A stretch of 27,646 nt of DNA from CALKYB01 sp964510575 (GCA_964510575.1 CAZECN010000036.1:1-27646), one strand, 5' to 3'; counted from the stretch's first letter, positions 1-8,498 are shown. Translations and numbers: made by a program. Notes: a model not told the origin generated them from the sequence alone.

Positions 1-1129
1 GTATTCGTGGGTCTTCTTGCTTTTGAACGAAAGCCGAGACGCCAGATTGAACTAGAGTTTCCTTAACTTCTGGGCGGCAATCACCAGACAGAATCACAAC
101 AGGTAGATTTGGTAAAATTTCTTTTAATTTATCCACTAATTCTAAACCATCCATGGTGTCGATATGGTAGTCGCAAATCAGTAGGTCGGTTGAATCGTTG
201 TTGCCAAGATAGGCCAGCGCTTCTGCCGAATTAGAAAACGAGGTTACGGACCAACCTTTTCTTTCCATAAATTTTCCTAAAACTTTTAGAAAACCCCTTT
301 GGTCATCAACCAGGACCACTGATCTTTTCTCTTCTTGTTCTTTAGATTGACGATAATCTTTCTTAGGAGCTTTTTCTGGCTCAGGCGTTAAATTTGCTAC
401 TAATAGGGTTTGACCTTTGATGGTTTCGTGAACTATTTCAGCACTCACTTTAGCAAAACTAAATGTAAGCTGATGCTGATCGAATAGAAGTTGGTTGGCT
501 AGAAAAACTAGTTTGGGATGAATTGAGCCTTGGAGAGTTTGTCCCTCGGAGCGGTACTGAAATGAATCGCCTTCTGGATATCCCAGTGCTATCTTTTTTA
601 CTCCAAGGCCAGCTACTTCGGATATTATAGACTCTAGGGCTAATCGAAGGTCTTTTTCAGTCGCCTTTTCTTGAAATGACTGCAGTGTCTCAAATTCATT
701 CCAAGCTTTTCTTATTTCACTACCAAGCGTTAAAAAAATTTCAAACCCTTGTTTTCTAAATCGAGGAACATCAATTGTCGCAGGGTTAGCGCAAATTAGA
801 GTGGGCTTCCCGTTCATATTGCTAGGAATAAGGTGTAAATTCTTTAGCTCGTTGCTATTTGCCTTCCAGCTATTTAGATCGTCACTGGTTGGTATGGGCG
901 CTTCTTTAAGGAAGTGAAGTCCTGACAGTTTTGCAACTTGTTCTAGGACTTCGTGACTCTCTAAGCCATACTTCTTGGCAAGATTCTCAATCAAATCCTC
1001 TTCAGGAAAATATGATGAAGCTTGATTAACTATTTCCTCGGGAAATAGTTTTTTTAGCCCTTGGATTACTGAGTGAATTCTAGGAGACCATCCCCACAAC
1101 TTCAGGTTTTCAAAATAACTAAACTTCAT
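1..1129 (-). CDS. GspE-N (MshEN)-like domain protein with C-terminal receiver domain (3' end outside window)
   Basis: I translated 376 codons from ATG 1129 to the left edge without a stop. Residues about 30-150 resemble the N-terminal domain of GspE/PilB-type secretion ATPases, including a segment like the family's 'ADP' region (LICANPATIDV). Residues about 160-212 resemble, in degenerate form, the next GspE subdomain (the ASDIHIEP...DG region). Instead of the ATPase core there is a linker rich in K, Q and E (250-269) and a CheY-like receiver: acidic pair D275/D276, phospho-acceptor D320 (LICDYH), S348 (VILSG) and K370. All receiver residues needed for phosphorylation are present; only the last helix is missing. 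There is no Walker A. The RLG-type c-di-GMP motif of MshEN domains is not obvious. It overlaps tadC by 11 nt and is the last visible gene of the Tad operon, so a regulatory or adaptor role for the pilus motor is inferred. Receiver call is firm; GspE-N call is by eye. Confidence 0.8.
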   Translation of the reverse strand, partial: MKFSYFENLKLWGWSPRIHSVIQGLKKLFPEEIVNQASSYFPEEDLIENLAKKYGLESHEVLEQVAKLSGLHFLKEAPIPTSDDLNSWKANSNELKNLHLIPSNMNGKPTLICANPATIDVPRFRKQGFEIFLTLGSEIRKAWNEFETLQSFQEKATEKDLRLALESIISEVAGLGVKKIALGYPEGDSFQYRSEGQTLQGSIHPKLVFLANQLLFDQHQLTFSFAKVSAEIVHETIKGQTLLVANLTPEPEKAPKKDYRQSKEQEEKRSVVLVDDQRGFLKVLGKFMERKGWSVTSFSNSAEALAYLGNNDSTDLLICDYHIDTMDGLELVDKLKEILPNLPVVILSGDCRPEVKETLVQSGVSAFVQKQEDPRI

Positions 1130-1982
1130 TTGTTTCTCCAGGTTTTTCAGGACGGGTGATCGAGCCAGGCTTAAAGTTACTTTCAAGTTCAAAAAGTGGA
1201 ATTAGAGGAACCGCGGCTACCATCAACATTAGGCCAATTACTGAAACGAAAACAGGAAAGACAACTTTGTTCTCTAGCTGTTTAATTTTAATTTCATTTT
1301 TAACTTTCCAGTCCTGCTGGGAATGATCAGCTAGAGCCTTAAGAGCAGGTAGTAGTTCCCCACCTGATTCTTGGCTGCTCAATAGGTGAAGTAGAGTGTG
1401 TTTTAAGACAGTATGTTCGCATTTCACTGAGACTATATTGATAGATTCTGAAAAGGTATGGCCAGAAGAGGAAAGAGAATATACCTTTTCGAAGGCTTTT
1501 GTGACCTCATTTCCAGGCTTGAAGTCTTTTACTATGCGATCCATAGCAGGTAGGATTGACTGTCCAGACTCTACCAACATACAGAGAGATTCTATCACCA
1601 GAGGAGTATATCTAAGTACTTCTTGTTCCTTCTTTCTAGCTTCGTACTTTCTGTGTACTAGATATATCGCTAGAGTAATATAGAGAGCAAGGAATCCAAA
1701 TCCCATAACACTCTTGATGTCAGTGAACAGGGGACTAAGGGAAATAAATAGAAGTCCTAGTAATCCAAAAAATATCGCAGATATATTTATTAGCTCGAGG
1801 TAATCAAAGCTAGCCTCTACTTGTGGAGACCAGGGGTTTTCATTGTCTTCAAGAATCTCGTCTTGCATCGTCATCCTGCGTAATCTTTGGCGATGAATTC
1901 GCTTCTCAAAGAATGACGGAACAGCTAATAGAGCGAATCCAGCAGTGGCTATAACTATGGATACAATTAGTTGGCTAGTCAT
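1119..1982 (-). CDS. tadC: Tad pilus inner-membrane platform protein TadC
   Basis: 287 aa. A T2SSF-fold platform protein that, with TadB, forms the inner-membrane base on which the TadA ATPase drives Flp pilus assembly. An N-terminal membrane segment is followed by a charged linker, a pair of membrane segments near residues 64-110, a cytoplasmic T2SSF helical domain (about 125-235, with the family-like stretch SQESGGELLPAL), and a C-terminal membrane segment (about 242-265) ending in PLIPLFEL. The length is normal for TadC. The start ATG lies in a 4-nt ATGA overlap with the tadB stop, so translation is probably coupled. The family assignment rests on the domain pattern and on its position directly after tadB. 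Confidence 0.88.
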   Translation of the reverse strand: MTSQLIVSIVIATAGFALLAVPSFFEKRIHRQRLRRMTMQDEILEDNENPWSPQVEASFDYLELINISAIFFGLLGLLFISLSPLFTDIKSVMGFGFLALYITLAIYLVHRKYEARKKEQEVLRYTPLVIESLCMLVESGQSILPAMDRIVKDFKPGNEVTKAFEKVYSLSSSGHTFSESINIVSVKCEHTVLKHTLLHLLSSQESGGELLPALKALADHSQQDWKVKNEIKIKQLENKVVFPVFVSVIGLMLMVAAVPLIPLFELESNFKPGSITRPEKPGETNEV

Positions 1983-2854
1983 GGTTTATACCTCCCTAAG
2001 GTCCGCAAACTAAAATAGCCAAAGAAAACTAAGATCATACCAGTGGAAAAGATCCCAGAGCTTAGAGTGTTATTGCTGAGGTCAGACCAGAAGTTGTCAG
2101 ATCTGGTAGAGACCATTAGTACGACCATAGGGCAAACCAAAAGAAGAATATTGCCAGTCATCTTCATTGTCGCTGTACTGACCTTGACGGAATTTTTTAG
2201 ATTATCTCGTTCTCTGCTAATTAGCGCTAAGCGTTGCAAAGTAGGAGAAAATTTCCCCCCATCATCTAGGACTAGAAGAAAAGCATTTCTGAAAAGGCTT
2301 AGTTCCGGCACATCTCTATCAGCAGCGAAAGCTGCTACTGCTTTTTGTTGATGAAGACCCTTGTGCAGATCTGACAACAAATTCTCTACTTCCAGCCTTA
2401 CTGGATTGTCCTTTGATAGGAGTTTTGAGGCATGTTCGAGGGCGGTTTGAGCAGAATGTCCAGCTTTTAGTGCAGAGGACATCGACTGTAGTAGTTCCGG
2501 GTAGTCGTTTGAGAATTCTAAAGCCCTGTTCTCAGCTTTCCAGTCTACATATATCCATGGGCAGTATGATCCTAGTAAGAAGATTAGAGGCAGCGCTGGC
2601 CAAGCAATAATAGTACTCGCTATTGAAAAGACAGAGAGACCCGAAAACAGGCTAATTAGAAATAACAAGGGAAGAGGTATTTCTAGTCCCGCAAACTTAA
2701 GACGTTGCTTGATATGATTTAGGAAAGAGGGGAGCTGCGATAATTGCTCGTCGCTTTCTGAAGATTGAACGCGGTCAAATAAAGAGTCTTCTAGGGGTAA
2801 AGAAGAGCAAAGACGAGTCATTCTTTGTTTAGCAAAAGCTCTACGAAATATCAT
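1979..2854 (-). CDS. tadB: Tad pilus inner-membrane platform protein TadB
   Basis: 291 aa, the partner of TadC in the Tad pilus platform. Two hydrophobic segments at about 62-104 (PLLFLISLFSGLSVF and ALPLIFLLGSYCPWIYV) precede a T2SSF domain at about 115-225 with the typical DYPELLQSMSSALKAGHS stretch. Two further membrane segments lie at about 232-285. The N-terminal 55 residues are charged and cytoplasmic. The start is the ATG in an ATGA overlap with the tadA stop at 2851-2854; its own stop overlaps tadC in the same way. Position between the ATPase and TadC, size and topology all agree with TadB. Confidence 0.9.
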   Translation of the reverse strand: MIFRRAFAKQRMTRLCSSLPLEDSLFDRVQSSESDEQLSQLPSFLNHIKQRLKFAGLEIPLPLLFLISLFSGLSVFSIASTIIAWPALPLIFLLGSYCPWIYVDWKAENRALEFSNDYPELLQSMSSALKAGHSAQTALEHASKLLSKDNPVRLEVENLLSDLHKGLHQQKAVAAFAADRDVPELSLFRNAFLLVLDDGGKFSPTLQRLALISRERDNLKNSVKVSTATMKMTGNILLLVCPMVVLMVSTRSDNFWSDLSNNTLSSGIFSTGMILVFFGYFSLRTLGRYKP

Positions 2855-4206
2855 GCTGCTGTTTGTTGTGGTGAAAGGTTAACGTTAGATCCAGGACTGG
2901 AGAGAATAATTCCTTGTTTTCGGAATTGTTGATCGAATTGACTAATTCCTCTTTCTCTTTTCCAAGTATTTTTCTCGTCTTGGAAGGAGTATATAGCGGA
3001 ACTTTGAATGTAACCTTCCGCGCTTTGCCCAACTTCAATAACTTCCTTGATCTTTCTTTTTCCCGACTTATTGTCCATGCCGAGGAAAACGATTACAGAG
3101 ACAGCGTTGCAGATTTGCCTTCTGATGGTTTCGACTTGCGCATTGGCTTGAGCCCTTAGGAGAAATATTTCCAATCTACCCAAAGCGTCTTTAGAACTTC
3201 TGGCGTGGATTGTTGATAGGCCTGGATGGCCAGAAGAAGCGACATCGATAAAAGCTTCAGCAGCGGCGGCATCTCTCATTTCGCCTAAAATGATTCTGTT
3301 CATAGCCATTCGCATACCGGTCCGTATTGCCAACCAAGGTGGAATTTCTCCAGTTCCTTCACTATTGTTTCCGCGTGTCAGTAAAGTCCTTGCGAATGGA
3401 CGGCATAAATTTATTTCTTGAGTATCTTCAATAAGTAGAATCGAATCAGTTTCTGGAATGGCTTGAGAAAGAGCCCGTACTAAGGTTGTTTTACCGGTAC
3501 CTACTTCACCAGCAATTAGTATGGTGTTCCCAGAATGAGCGACTAGGTATTCTAAGTATTTAAGGATTTCATTTGGGGCAAACTCAAAATATTCAAGGCC
3601 TCTCAATGTCACATCGCTGTGTCTTGCAACTCTCAAGGTAAGCATGGGTCCCATGCCTGGCGGGGAGAATGATTGATGTGTTACGCAAGCTCTTACCCTT
3701 GAGTCAATTGCGGTATCAACAACAGGTGTTGAGCTTGTGCAAGATTTGCCCGCACGCTTAAGTAAGTTTTCTATAAATGCCTGGTAACTTTCGTGGCAGG
3801 GAAATGCCAAATCAGTCTTGAAATTTTTTCGTCCTTTTTGTACACTGATTTCGTTGTAAGAGCGCACTATAATATCGTTTATCTCAGGGTCCTGAATTAG
3901 AGAATTAAGGATGCTGAAATCTTCTAGCGACTGGCTTAGAGCAGAAACTACAGCATTTCTTTCTTGGCTCGAAAGTTGCTCTCCATTTAGCTCTTCGATC
4001 GATTCCACTAATTGAGAAATTTGAGCTTCTGAGAAATTCTTTTTATCCTTGCATGAAGGGTCTTGAGCTATAAAGTTTCTGCACTCTCTAAGGATGAAAT
4101 TGGCGCTACCAGTAATTTTTTGTGAGCCCCGAGTAAAGCTACCACTTAGTGCTTCTTCTCCTAAGTAACTTTTGCGAAGTTTATCAACTGGAATTAGACT
4201 AGCCAT
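2851..4206 (-). CDS. tadA: Tad pilus assembly ATPase TadA/CpaF
   Basis: 451 aa with the start chosen here. A hexameric secretion ATPase of the VirB11/CpaF class that powers Flp pilus assembly at the inner membrane. The N-terminal region (about 25-215) contains the CpaF-type segment with 'DPEINDIIV'. Walker A is GEVGTGKTT (233-241), the Asp-box-like region follows at LLIEDTQEI, Walker B is RIILGEMRDA (304-313), and the histidine box HPGLSTIHA is at 327-335. All catalytic motifs are intact. The frame can be opened to a TTG at 4257, but that would overlap cpaB by 59 nt. The ATG at 4206 overlaps the cpaB stop by only 8 nt, so I prefer it. The preceding sequence has only a weak purine run (CAGAAAG). 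Confidence 0.93.
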   Translation of the reverse strand: MASLIPVDKLRKSYLGEEALSGSFTRGSQKITGSANFILRECRNFIAQDPSCKDKKNFSEAQISQLVESIEELNGEQLSSQERNAVVSALSQSLEDFSILNSLIQDPEINDIIVRSYNEISVQKGRKNFKTDLAFPCHESYQAFIENLLKRAGKSCTSSTPVVDTAIDSRVRACVTHQSFSPPGMGPMLTLRVARHSDVTLRGLEYFEFAPNEILKYLEYLVAHSGNTILIAGEVGTGKTTLVRALSQAIPETDSILLIEDTQEINLCRPFARTLLTRGNNSEGTGEIPPWLAIRTGMRMAMNRIILGEMRDAAAAEAFIDVASSGHPGLSTIHARSSKDALGRLEIFLLRAQANAQVETIRRQICNAVSVIVFLGMDNKSGKRKIKEVIEVGQSAEGYIQSSAIYSFQDEKNTWKRERGISQFDQQFRKQGIILSSPGSNVNLSPQQTAA

Positions 4207-5134
4207 TGCTTTCTGAAAGAACTTGTTTTTGTAGATGAATCTTTTTCTCTTTTTCAATTGGCTTTGTCTTTATCCAGAGAGAGTCCTCGGTTAGCACCCA
4301 GGTCTTTCCATCAGGTCCTTTGGCTGTGCCTTTGAGATTTTTACCTCTGAGTGAGCTTTGCTCACCGAATTTATTTCTTAGCTGATTTTCTGAAACACTT
4401 AGAATGTCACTGGGTGAATTATCCTGTAGTCCTCTCATCGTGAACGTTAGTTTCCCAACAGAGGCCGCAGCTTTGATTTTGAGGGCTTGTTCCTGCGTGA
4501 CTAGTAAAGTCACTGTTGCCGGACTAGGTTTGTTAAATAAAGAAGTGGCCTCTGGTTCGGTCGATCTACCGGCGGAAAGAACCTTAACATTGTCAGCGAT
4601 GACCGAGGCTTTTAACTCTCTTTGTTCTAACCTATTTTCTTTGATTAGAACCACATCAACCCGTGTGCCTGATCGAACCCATCCTTCGACTGCAGATTCG
4701 AGATCGACTCTTACAGTAATGGCTCTCATGCCTTTTGGAATTCCCTCTGCAACAGGGTTGTTCGTTTTTCGTGTACCTCTTAATGCACTAAGAGGTATTG
4801 GGTTTAGTTTTTCTACGGAATGTTCAACAATCGAGTCTTGATAGCTAGCGGTGGATAGAACTATGCCATCGGGAAGCCTTGAGCGTGGCCAGCTAACAAG
4901 AGTTAAAGGGACATCCCTAATTCTTTCACCGGGTAACAAGGTTCTAGAAGGCAAAGGTACCGTAATTTGCTCCCCGATAAGATTTTTATCAATTTGAGCA
5001 AGATTACTCGAACTAGATCCTCCCAAGAAAAGCGGAATCATTACACTCAACAGGAGCAGAGCGATGCCACCAATTCTGCTAGTTGTGGAGTTTAGCAGTC
5101 GGAAAGACCAGATTTTTTTTGGTTTTTTACCCAT
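4199..5134 (-). CDS. cpaB: Flp pilus assembly protein CpaB/RcpC
   Basis: 311 aa. CpaB/RcpC is a periplasmic, membrane-tethered protein of Tad systems that helps stabilise or gate the secretin. An N-terminal membrane anchor lies at about 17-37 (GIALLLLSVMIPLFL). A SAF-like domain follows at about 55-115 (VPLPSRTLLPGERI, PIPLSALRGT), then the RcpC domain with the family signature GMRAITVRVD...GWVRSGTRVDVVLI (about 135-170). The tail from about 245 is basic and lower in complexity. The ATG at 5134 immediately follows the flp stop (TAA then ATG with no gap). The neighbouring secretin gene usually found beside cpaB is absent here. Confidence 0.88.
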   Translation of the reverse strand: MGKKPKKIWSFRLLNSTTSRIGGIALLLLSVMIPLFLGGSSSSNLAQIDKNLIGEQITVPLPSRTLLPGERIRDVPLTLVSWPRSRLPDGIVLSTASYQDSIVEHSVEKLNPIPLSALRGTRKTNNPVAEGIPKGMRAITVRVDLESAVEGWVRSGTRVDVVLIKENRLEQRELKASVIADNVKVLSAGRSTEPEATSLFNKPSPATVTLLVTQEQALKIKAAASVGKLTFTMRGLQDNSPSDILSVSENQLRNKFGEQSSLRGKNLKGTAKGPDGKTWVLTEDSLWIKTKPIEKEKKIHLQKQVLSESNG

Positions 5135-5320
5135 TTAATTTGGTGTTGCTCCTAGGTTTACTGGGGCTGCGCTGAAGCCAACGGCAGAAAGGTAATCGGA
5201 GATATTCTCATAGAAAAGAAACAGTCCAGCGGCCATTGCCACTACAGCACCAATGAAAAGCACCTGTTCTAAGGCCAGACTCCCTCTCACGTTGTTAAGT
5301 TTGTAGGTAATAAGTTTCAT
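5135..5320 (-). CDS. flp: Flp-type small pilin
   Basis: 61 aa. It has the Flp prepilin layout: a short basic leader of 13 residues ending in Gly, the processing signature G13-SLAL-E18 (cleavage after G13, Glu at +5), then a hydrophobic helix (about 19-37) and a short tail. Flp pilins usually have Tyr or Phe after the Glu; here it is Gln19. It probably forms the pilus fibre or is a minor pilin, processed by a TadV-type peptidase that is not in this window. It overlaps tadZ by 4 nt (ATGA) and abuts cpaB. Placement inside the assembly operon rather than as a separate, highly expressed first gene is less usual and leaves open a minor-pilin role. Confidence 0.8.
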   Translation of the reverse strand: MKLITYKLNNVRGSLALEQVLFIGAVVAMAAGLFLFYENISDYLSAVGFSAAPVNLGATPN

Positions 5321-6789
5321 TTTTCATTAGCCTCCATAATGCTCGGCCCGTTAACGAGCTGCGCAGGTTTGTAAAGATCTTCTATTATCGTTTGAGAAGG
5401 TTCTTTTTGCTTATTGGATTGGCTGTTCTTAAACAGTTGCTCCGGAGAAAGAGACTTATGAAGTCCTTTTTTCTCATTTCGCACTTCAAGTTGGGAGAAA
5501 GGAGATAGTAGTTCAGAGGGAGCTGGTAGAAGAGCTTTGCCCTTTTTATTGAAGCTTCTCCATTTATCTTTGACGGAGGTAAAAAGTACATCTAGTTGAC
5601 TAGCAGTATTTTCCTTAGAGGGACAAGTTGCCTTGTCATTCAGCAAGCCTTCTAACAGTTCCTTTAGCTCTCGCTGAGTTTGATTGCTCCCTTCTGTGTA
5701 AAAGGAGTTACCTGTCCCTGGCCATTTGGCGGCGCCCCTATCTAGAGATATGGGTCGGCCATGAAAAACGATGCCGTTATGACGACTGGAGAACTTTAAA
5801 ATGGATTCTATATCTTGAACTTCAAGCCCTGAGTCACTGGTTTCATTTAGAACAACATGAGTCTTAAAGGAACCAGGTACAGATGATATTTTCTTTAGGG
5901 TTTGATCTAAGAGATAGGCTGAGGCAGGGTCATCAGATGTAACTGCCAGCACTAAATCTGAGCGGGACAACAGACTGAATGGTAAAATCCCTTCAGCTCC
6001 AGAGCCGTCAACTAGAATGATATCGTATTTTTCCTTAAGAATTTCAACGGTCTCTAAGCCGTATTCTAGATAGTCTGGGTTTCGAAGCCATTTCTCCCTG
6101 ACTTCACTCTTGCAAGATGGTGGCAAGAAAACATTTATTCCGCTTAGTGTGGTTTCAATGGAGCTTTCTATGGTCTTCGTTTCGATTCGAAGACTATCTT
6201 CGATGACTAGATTTAAATCTAGACTAAAAGATCTCTTTGCTAAAAGGTAATTGCTAAATGTTGAGTGGGGAGATAGATCCAGAACTATAGCTTTTTTATC
6301 TATTTCTTCGGCGGAATGAGCGAGGCCAGAGATTATTGATGTAACCCCAACTCCTCCTTTTGATCCCTCTACAAATACGACTTTACCTAAGTCTTTAGAC
6401 TTCTTCTTGTTTTCGTCTAGGCCATTGATCGTATGTACAATTCTATAGATGGAGTCTTCAGTTTGGACTACAGGAATATCTGCTTTTTCAAATTTGTTTA
6501 GATTGAGAAGTCCTAATTCCTTTTCTTCAAGAATAGCGAGACAGGGTAAGTTCGGGTGTCTTGCTTTTATTGAACGTGCATAGTTCCAAGCAGAGTGAGC
6601 CCCAAGACTAGGTCCTAAAACGAAAGCATCAAAGTTACTGCTTAAAAGCATTTCATCCAGGCTGAGAGGAGAAAGCTTATGTAATAACAAGTGACCGGTC
6701 TTCTCTCGACACCGGTCGAAACAGTTTTGGATAAATCCTTGCAGGGCTAGCCTAGAGGCTGAGTCCTTATCAATACAGGCTATGTTCAT
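5317..6789 (-). CDS. tadZ: Tad pilus localisation ATPase-like protein TadZ/CpaE
   Basis: 490 aa. TadZ/CpaE proteins position the Tad machine at the pole or membrane. Residues 1-125 form an atypical receiver-like domain (opening NIACIDKDSASR). Residues about 135-385 are a ParA/MinD-type ATPase domain: deviant P-loop GSKGGVGVTS (142-151), switch region VLDLSPHS, and IILVDGSGAEG as the Walker B-like strand. The P-loop keeps the signature Lys144, but the second Lys of KGGxGK(T/S) is Val149; loss of this Lys is known in CpaE/TadZ proteins. The last 100 residues are a polar, K/Q/S/P-rich extension of unknown role. It is the first gene of the operon; an SD-like GGAG sits 11 nt upstream of the ATG. 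Confidence 0.88.
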   Translation of the reverse strand: MNIACIDKDSASRLALQGFIQNCFDRCREKTGHLLLHKLSPLSLDEMLLSSNFDAFVLGPSLGAHSAWNYARSIKARHPNLPCLAILEEKELGLLNLNKFEKADIPVVQTEDSIYRIVHTINGLDENKKKSKDLGKVVFVEGSKGGVGVTSIISGLAHSAEEIDKKAIVLDLSPHSTFSNYLLAKRSFSLDLNLVIEDSLRIETKTIESSIETTLSGINVFLPPSCKSEVREKWLRNPDYLEYGLETVEILKEKYDIILVDGSGAEGILPFSLLSRSDLVLAVTSDDPASAYLLDQTLKKISSVPGSFKTHVVLNETSDSGLEVQDIESILKFSSRHNGIVFHGRPISLDRGAAKWPGTGNSFYTEGSNQTQRELKELLEGLLNDKATCPSKENTASQLDVLFTSVKDKWRSFNKKGKALLPAPSELLSPFSQLEVRNEKKGLHKSLSPEQLFKNSQSNKQKEPSQTIIEDLYKPAQLVNGPSIMEANEK

Positions 6790-7122
6790 CTTAAATACAA
6801 CTCCATGAATCCCTGATACCTAAAAGTAACCTGAGTCATGAGTTGTAGAGATTATGTTGGGCAAATACCTAAGGGTCTACCTCTAAGGCTTGATGGAAGT
6901 GATTAGCTAACTACCTTGGTTTATTTGGATGTTGATAATCCTACTACTCAATCTCAAAAAAACCAGCCTACTTATGGCCTTTAATAACAACTAACTGTAT
7001 GATTGTTACGCTAGTCAGGCTTCTTTTTCAAATCGGGTAGCTTGAATTTTTGTTGTTTTAGAAAAAACCGGCATATTCAGGGGGTTATAATCCTCCATGT
7101 TTTCAGCCGGTTCGCCATTGAG
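6790..7122. promoter_or_regulatory. Divergent intergenic region between tadZ and the J-domain gene
   Basis: This stretch must hold the promoters of both the Tad operon (leftward) and the exported J-domain protein (rightward). I found no sigma-70 pair with acceptable spacing, no clear sigma-54 (-24/-12) site and no strong dyad. The only supported signal is the GGAG (complement at 6811-6814) before tadZ. The rightward gene could in principle start inside this region at a TTG at 7042. Confidence 0.5.
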
Positions 7123-8466
7123 ATGCTTAGCGGTATGGTATTTCGCGACTTTCAAAAGATTTCCTTTTCGATTTCGATTCTTATTGCCTGTTTATCTCCT
7201 TCTATTGGAGCGGCCAATCAGGAAGATCATGTAATTTCTTTAGGTGGCGTTAGTTTCGAGTGTGAAGGCTGCTTGAAGATTGACGAGCAAGCTTGTGCCC
7301 GTGGTTTAGGAGCTAGTAAGCAGAGTGTATCTTGTTCTAATCTTTTGGTTTTTGTTCTAGAGCAATCTATTGATTCAGAGTCTAAACCGCTTAGTTCCGA
7401 ATTGTTCCAGTTAACCTTGGATAATTCTTATTCCCTATCCACCAGAGTTTTGGCGCAGGAAGTCTTGCTTTCGTCCGGGATAGGTAGGGATTACTTCCTT
7501 AAACACTTTTCTGATGTTCTTGCTGAAGGAGAAGATGAAGCAATGGTGCTTCTAGGAGCGATAGCTGACGAGGGTATGTATTTGAGGCTCTGGAGCAGAG
7601 AAAGAGGTGCCGTTGAAAGTGGCATGTCTAATCTCGCTCGATTGAAACTCGCGTGTTGGGCTGGCGCTGGAAATATTGGAGACATTGCCGGAATTAGTAG
7701 TGCGGAGAATGCGTATTCCAAAATATCGAGTTTGTTGGCTCGGGCTGAAGGTTTAGGCGATACCTGTCCTTCTCTTTACGGAGAACTTGTTGGAGCAACC
7801 GAATTTCTGAGAAAGTGCCAAACTAGTAGCAGTGATTGTGATCTATCTGAATTGGCGCAACTGCCAAACTCCACCCGTGATTTTCTCTCCCTAGCCCTAC
7901 TTGATGAAACTTTAAGAGATGGTTCAGTAGAGCAGCATCAGTTAATGAGCTTGCTTGGTCGGATTGATTACAATCGACTGGCTTCTGAGGATTTACGTAG
8001 TCGTATATTAGTTCGACTCCAGAAAATGACTGCTCCTCAGGAAAAGTACTTCCTGGTCTACCCTAACTTAGGAGGATTCTTCGAATTGATTTCTTTTGGC
8101 TTCTCTGAGTTCAAAAACTATAGCCAAAATTCATTGGCAGCGATGTTTTGGATCTGGAAAACCTTTATTAGTTATTTTTTTATTTTTCTGGTTTCTGTAG
8201 TTTTTTTCTTCCTCGCTCTTCGAAAATATAGGCGAAAGGTTAGCAGTCGAGGGAAGACGGAGTTGAAGTTGCTTTTGCAATCGATGGGTCTGGCAGAAAA
8301 TGTATCTCAATTTGAACTTAGCAATCGTTTTAAACAGCTTGCCAAGCAGGTTCATCCTGACGTTGGAGATGGGGGTGATACACTTGAGTTTGCAGATTTG
8401 AATTGGAGATATGAAAGGGCTTCGGAGTTAATGGCAGGGCATGCCGGTTCCCTATGTCTCAATTAG
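7123..8466 (+). CDS. Exported, membrane-anchored protein with cytosolic C-terminal J-domain
   Basis: 447 aa from ATG 7123. A signal peptide (basic start, then SISILIACLSPSIGA) leads into a periplasmic region of about 300 residues with several cysteines (a CxxC near its start) and helical, repeat-like character, but no domain I recognise. One membrane helix lies at about 338-366, followed by RKYRRK, so the C-terminus should be cytosolic. The last 65 residues form a short J-domain: helix II with KQLAKQ, the HPD tripeptide (411-413), and helix III. HPD is what stimulates DnaK-type ATPases. The start is uncertain: ATG 7135 also gives a full signal peptide, and the TTG at 7042 adds 27 residues before it; none has a good SD. 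It is divergent from the Tad operon, and a role there is only a guess. Confidence 0.7.
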   Translation: MLSGMVFRDFQKISFSISILIACLSPSIGAANQEDHVISLGGVSFECEGCLKIDEQACARGLGASKQSVSCSNLLVFVLEQSIDSESKPLSSELFQLTLDNSYSLSTRVLAQEVLLSSGIGRDYFLKHFSDVLAEGEDEAMVLLGAIADEGMYLRLWSRERGAVESGMSNLARLKLACWAGAGNIGDIAGISSAENAYSKISSLLARAEGLGDTCPSLYGELVGATEFLRKCQTSSSDCDLSELAQLPNSTRDFLSLALLDETLRDGSVEQHQLMSLLGRIDYNRLASEDLRSRILVRLQKMTAPQEKYFLVYPNLGGFFELISFGFSEFKNYSQNSLAAMFWIWKTFISYFFIFLVSVVFFFLALRKYRRKVSSRGKTELKLLLQSMGLAENVSQFELSNRFKQLAKQVHPDVGDGGDTLEFADLNWRYERASELMAGHAGSLCLN

Positions 8467-8498
8467 TTAAGCTCCTTGGCCTTTCTACCACTTTTGAC

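Noticed and set aside
1..1129. c-di-GMP-binding MshEN domain
   Set aside because: The N-terminal region resembles GspE-N, but I could not find the repeated RLG/long spacing motif needed for c-di-GMP binding, so no ligand is claimed.
4207..4257. N-terminal extension of TadA from TTG 4257
   Set aside because: It would overlap cpaB by 59 nt and starts at a TTG without an SD. ATG 4206 gives an 8-nt overlap, as at the other operon junctions.
4404..4841. 145-codon plus-strand reading frame
   Set aside because: Lies wholly antisense to the well-supported cpaB gene and has no recognisable domain.
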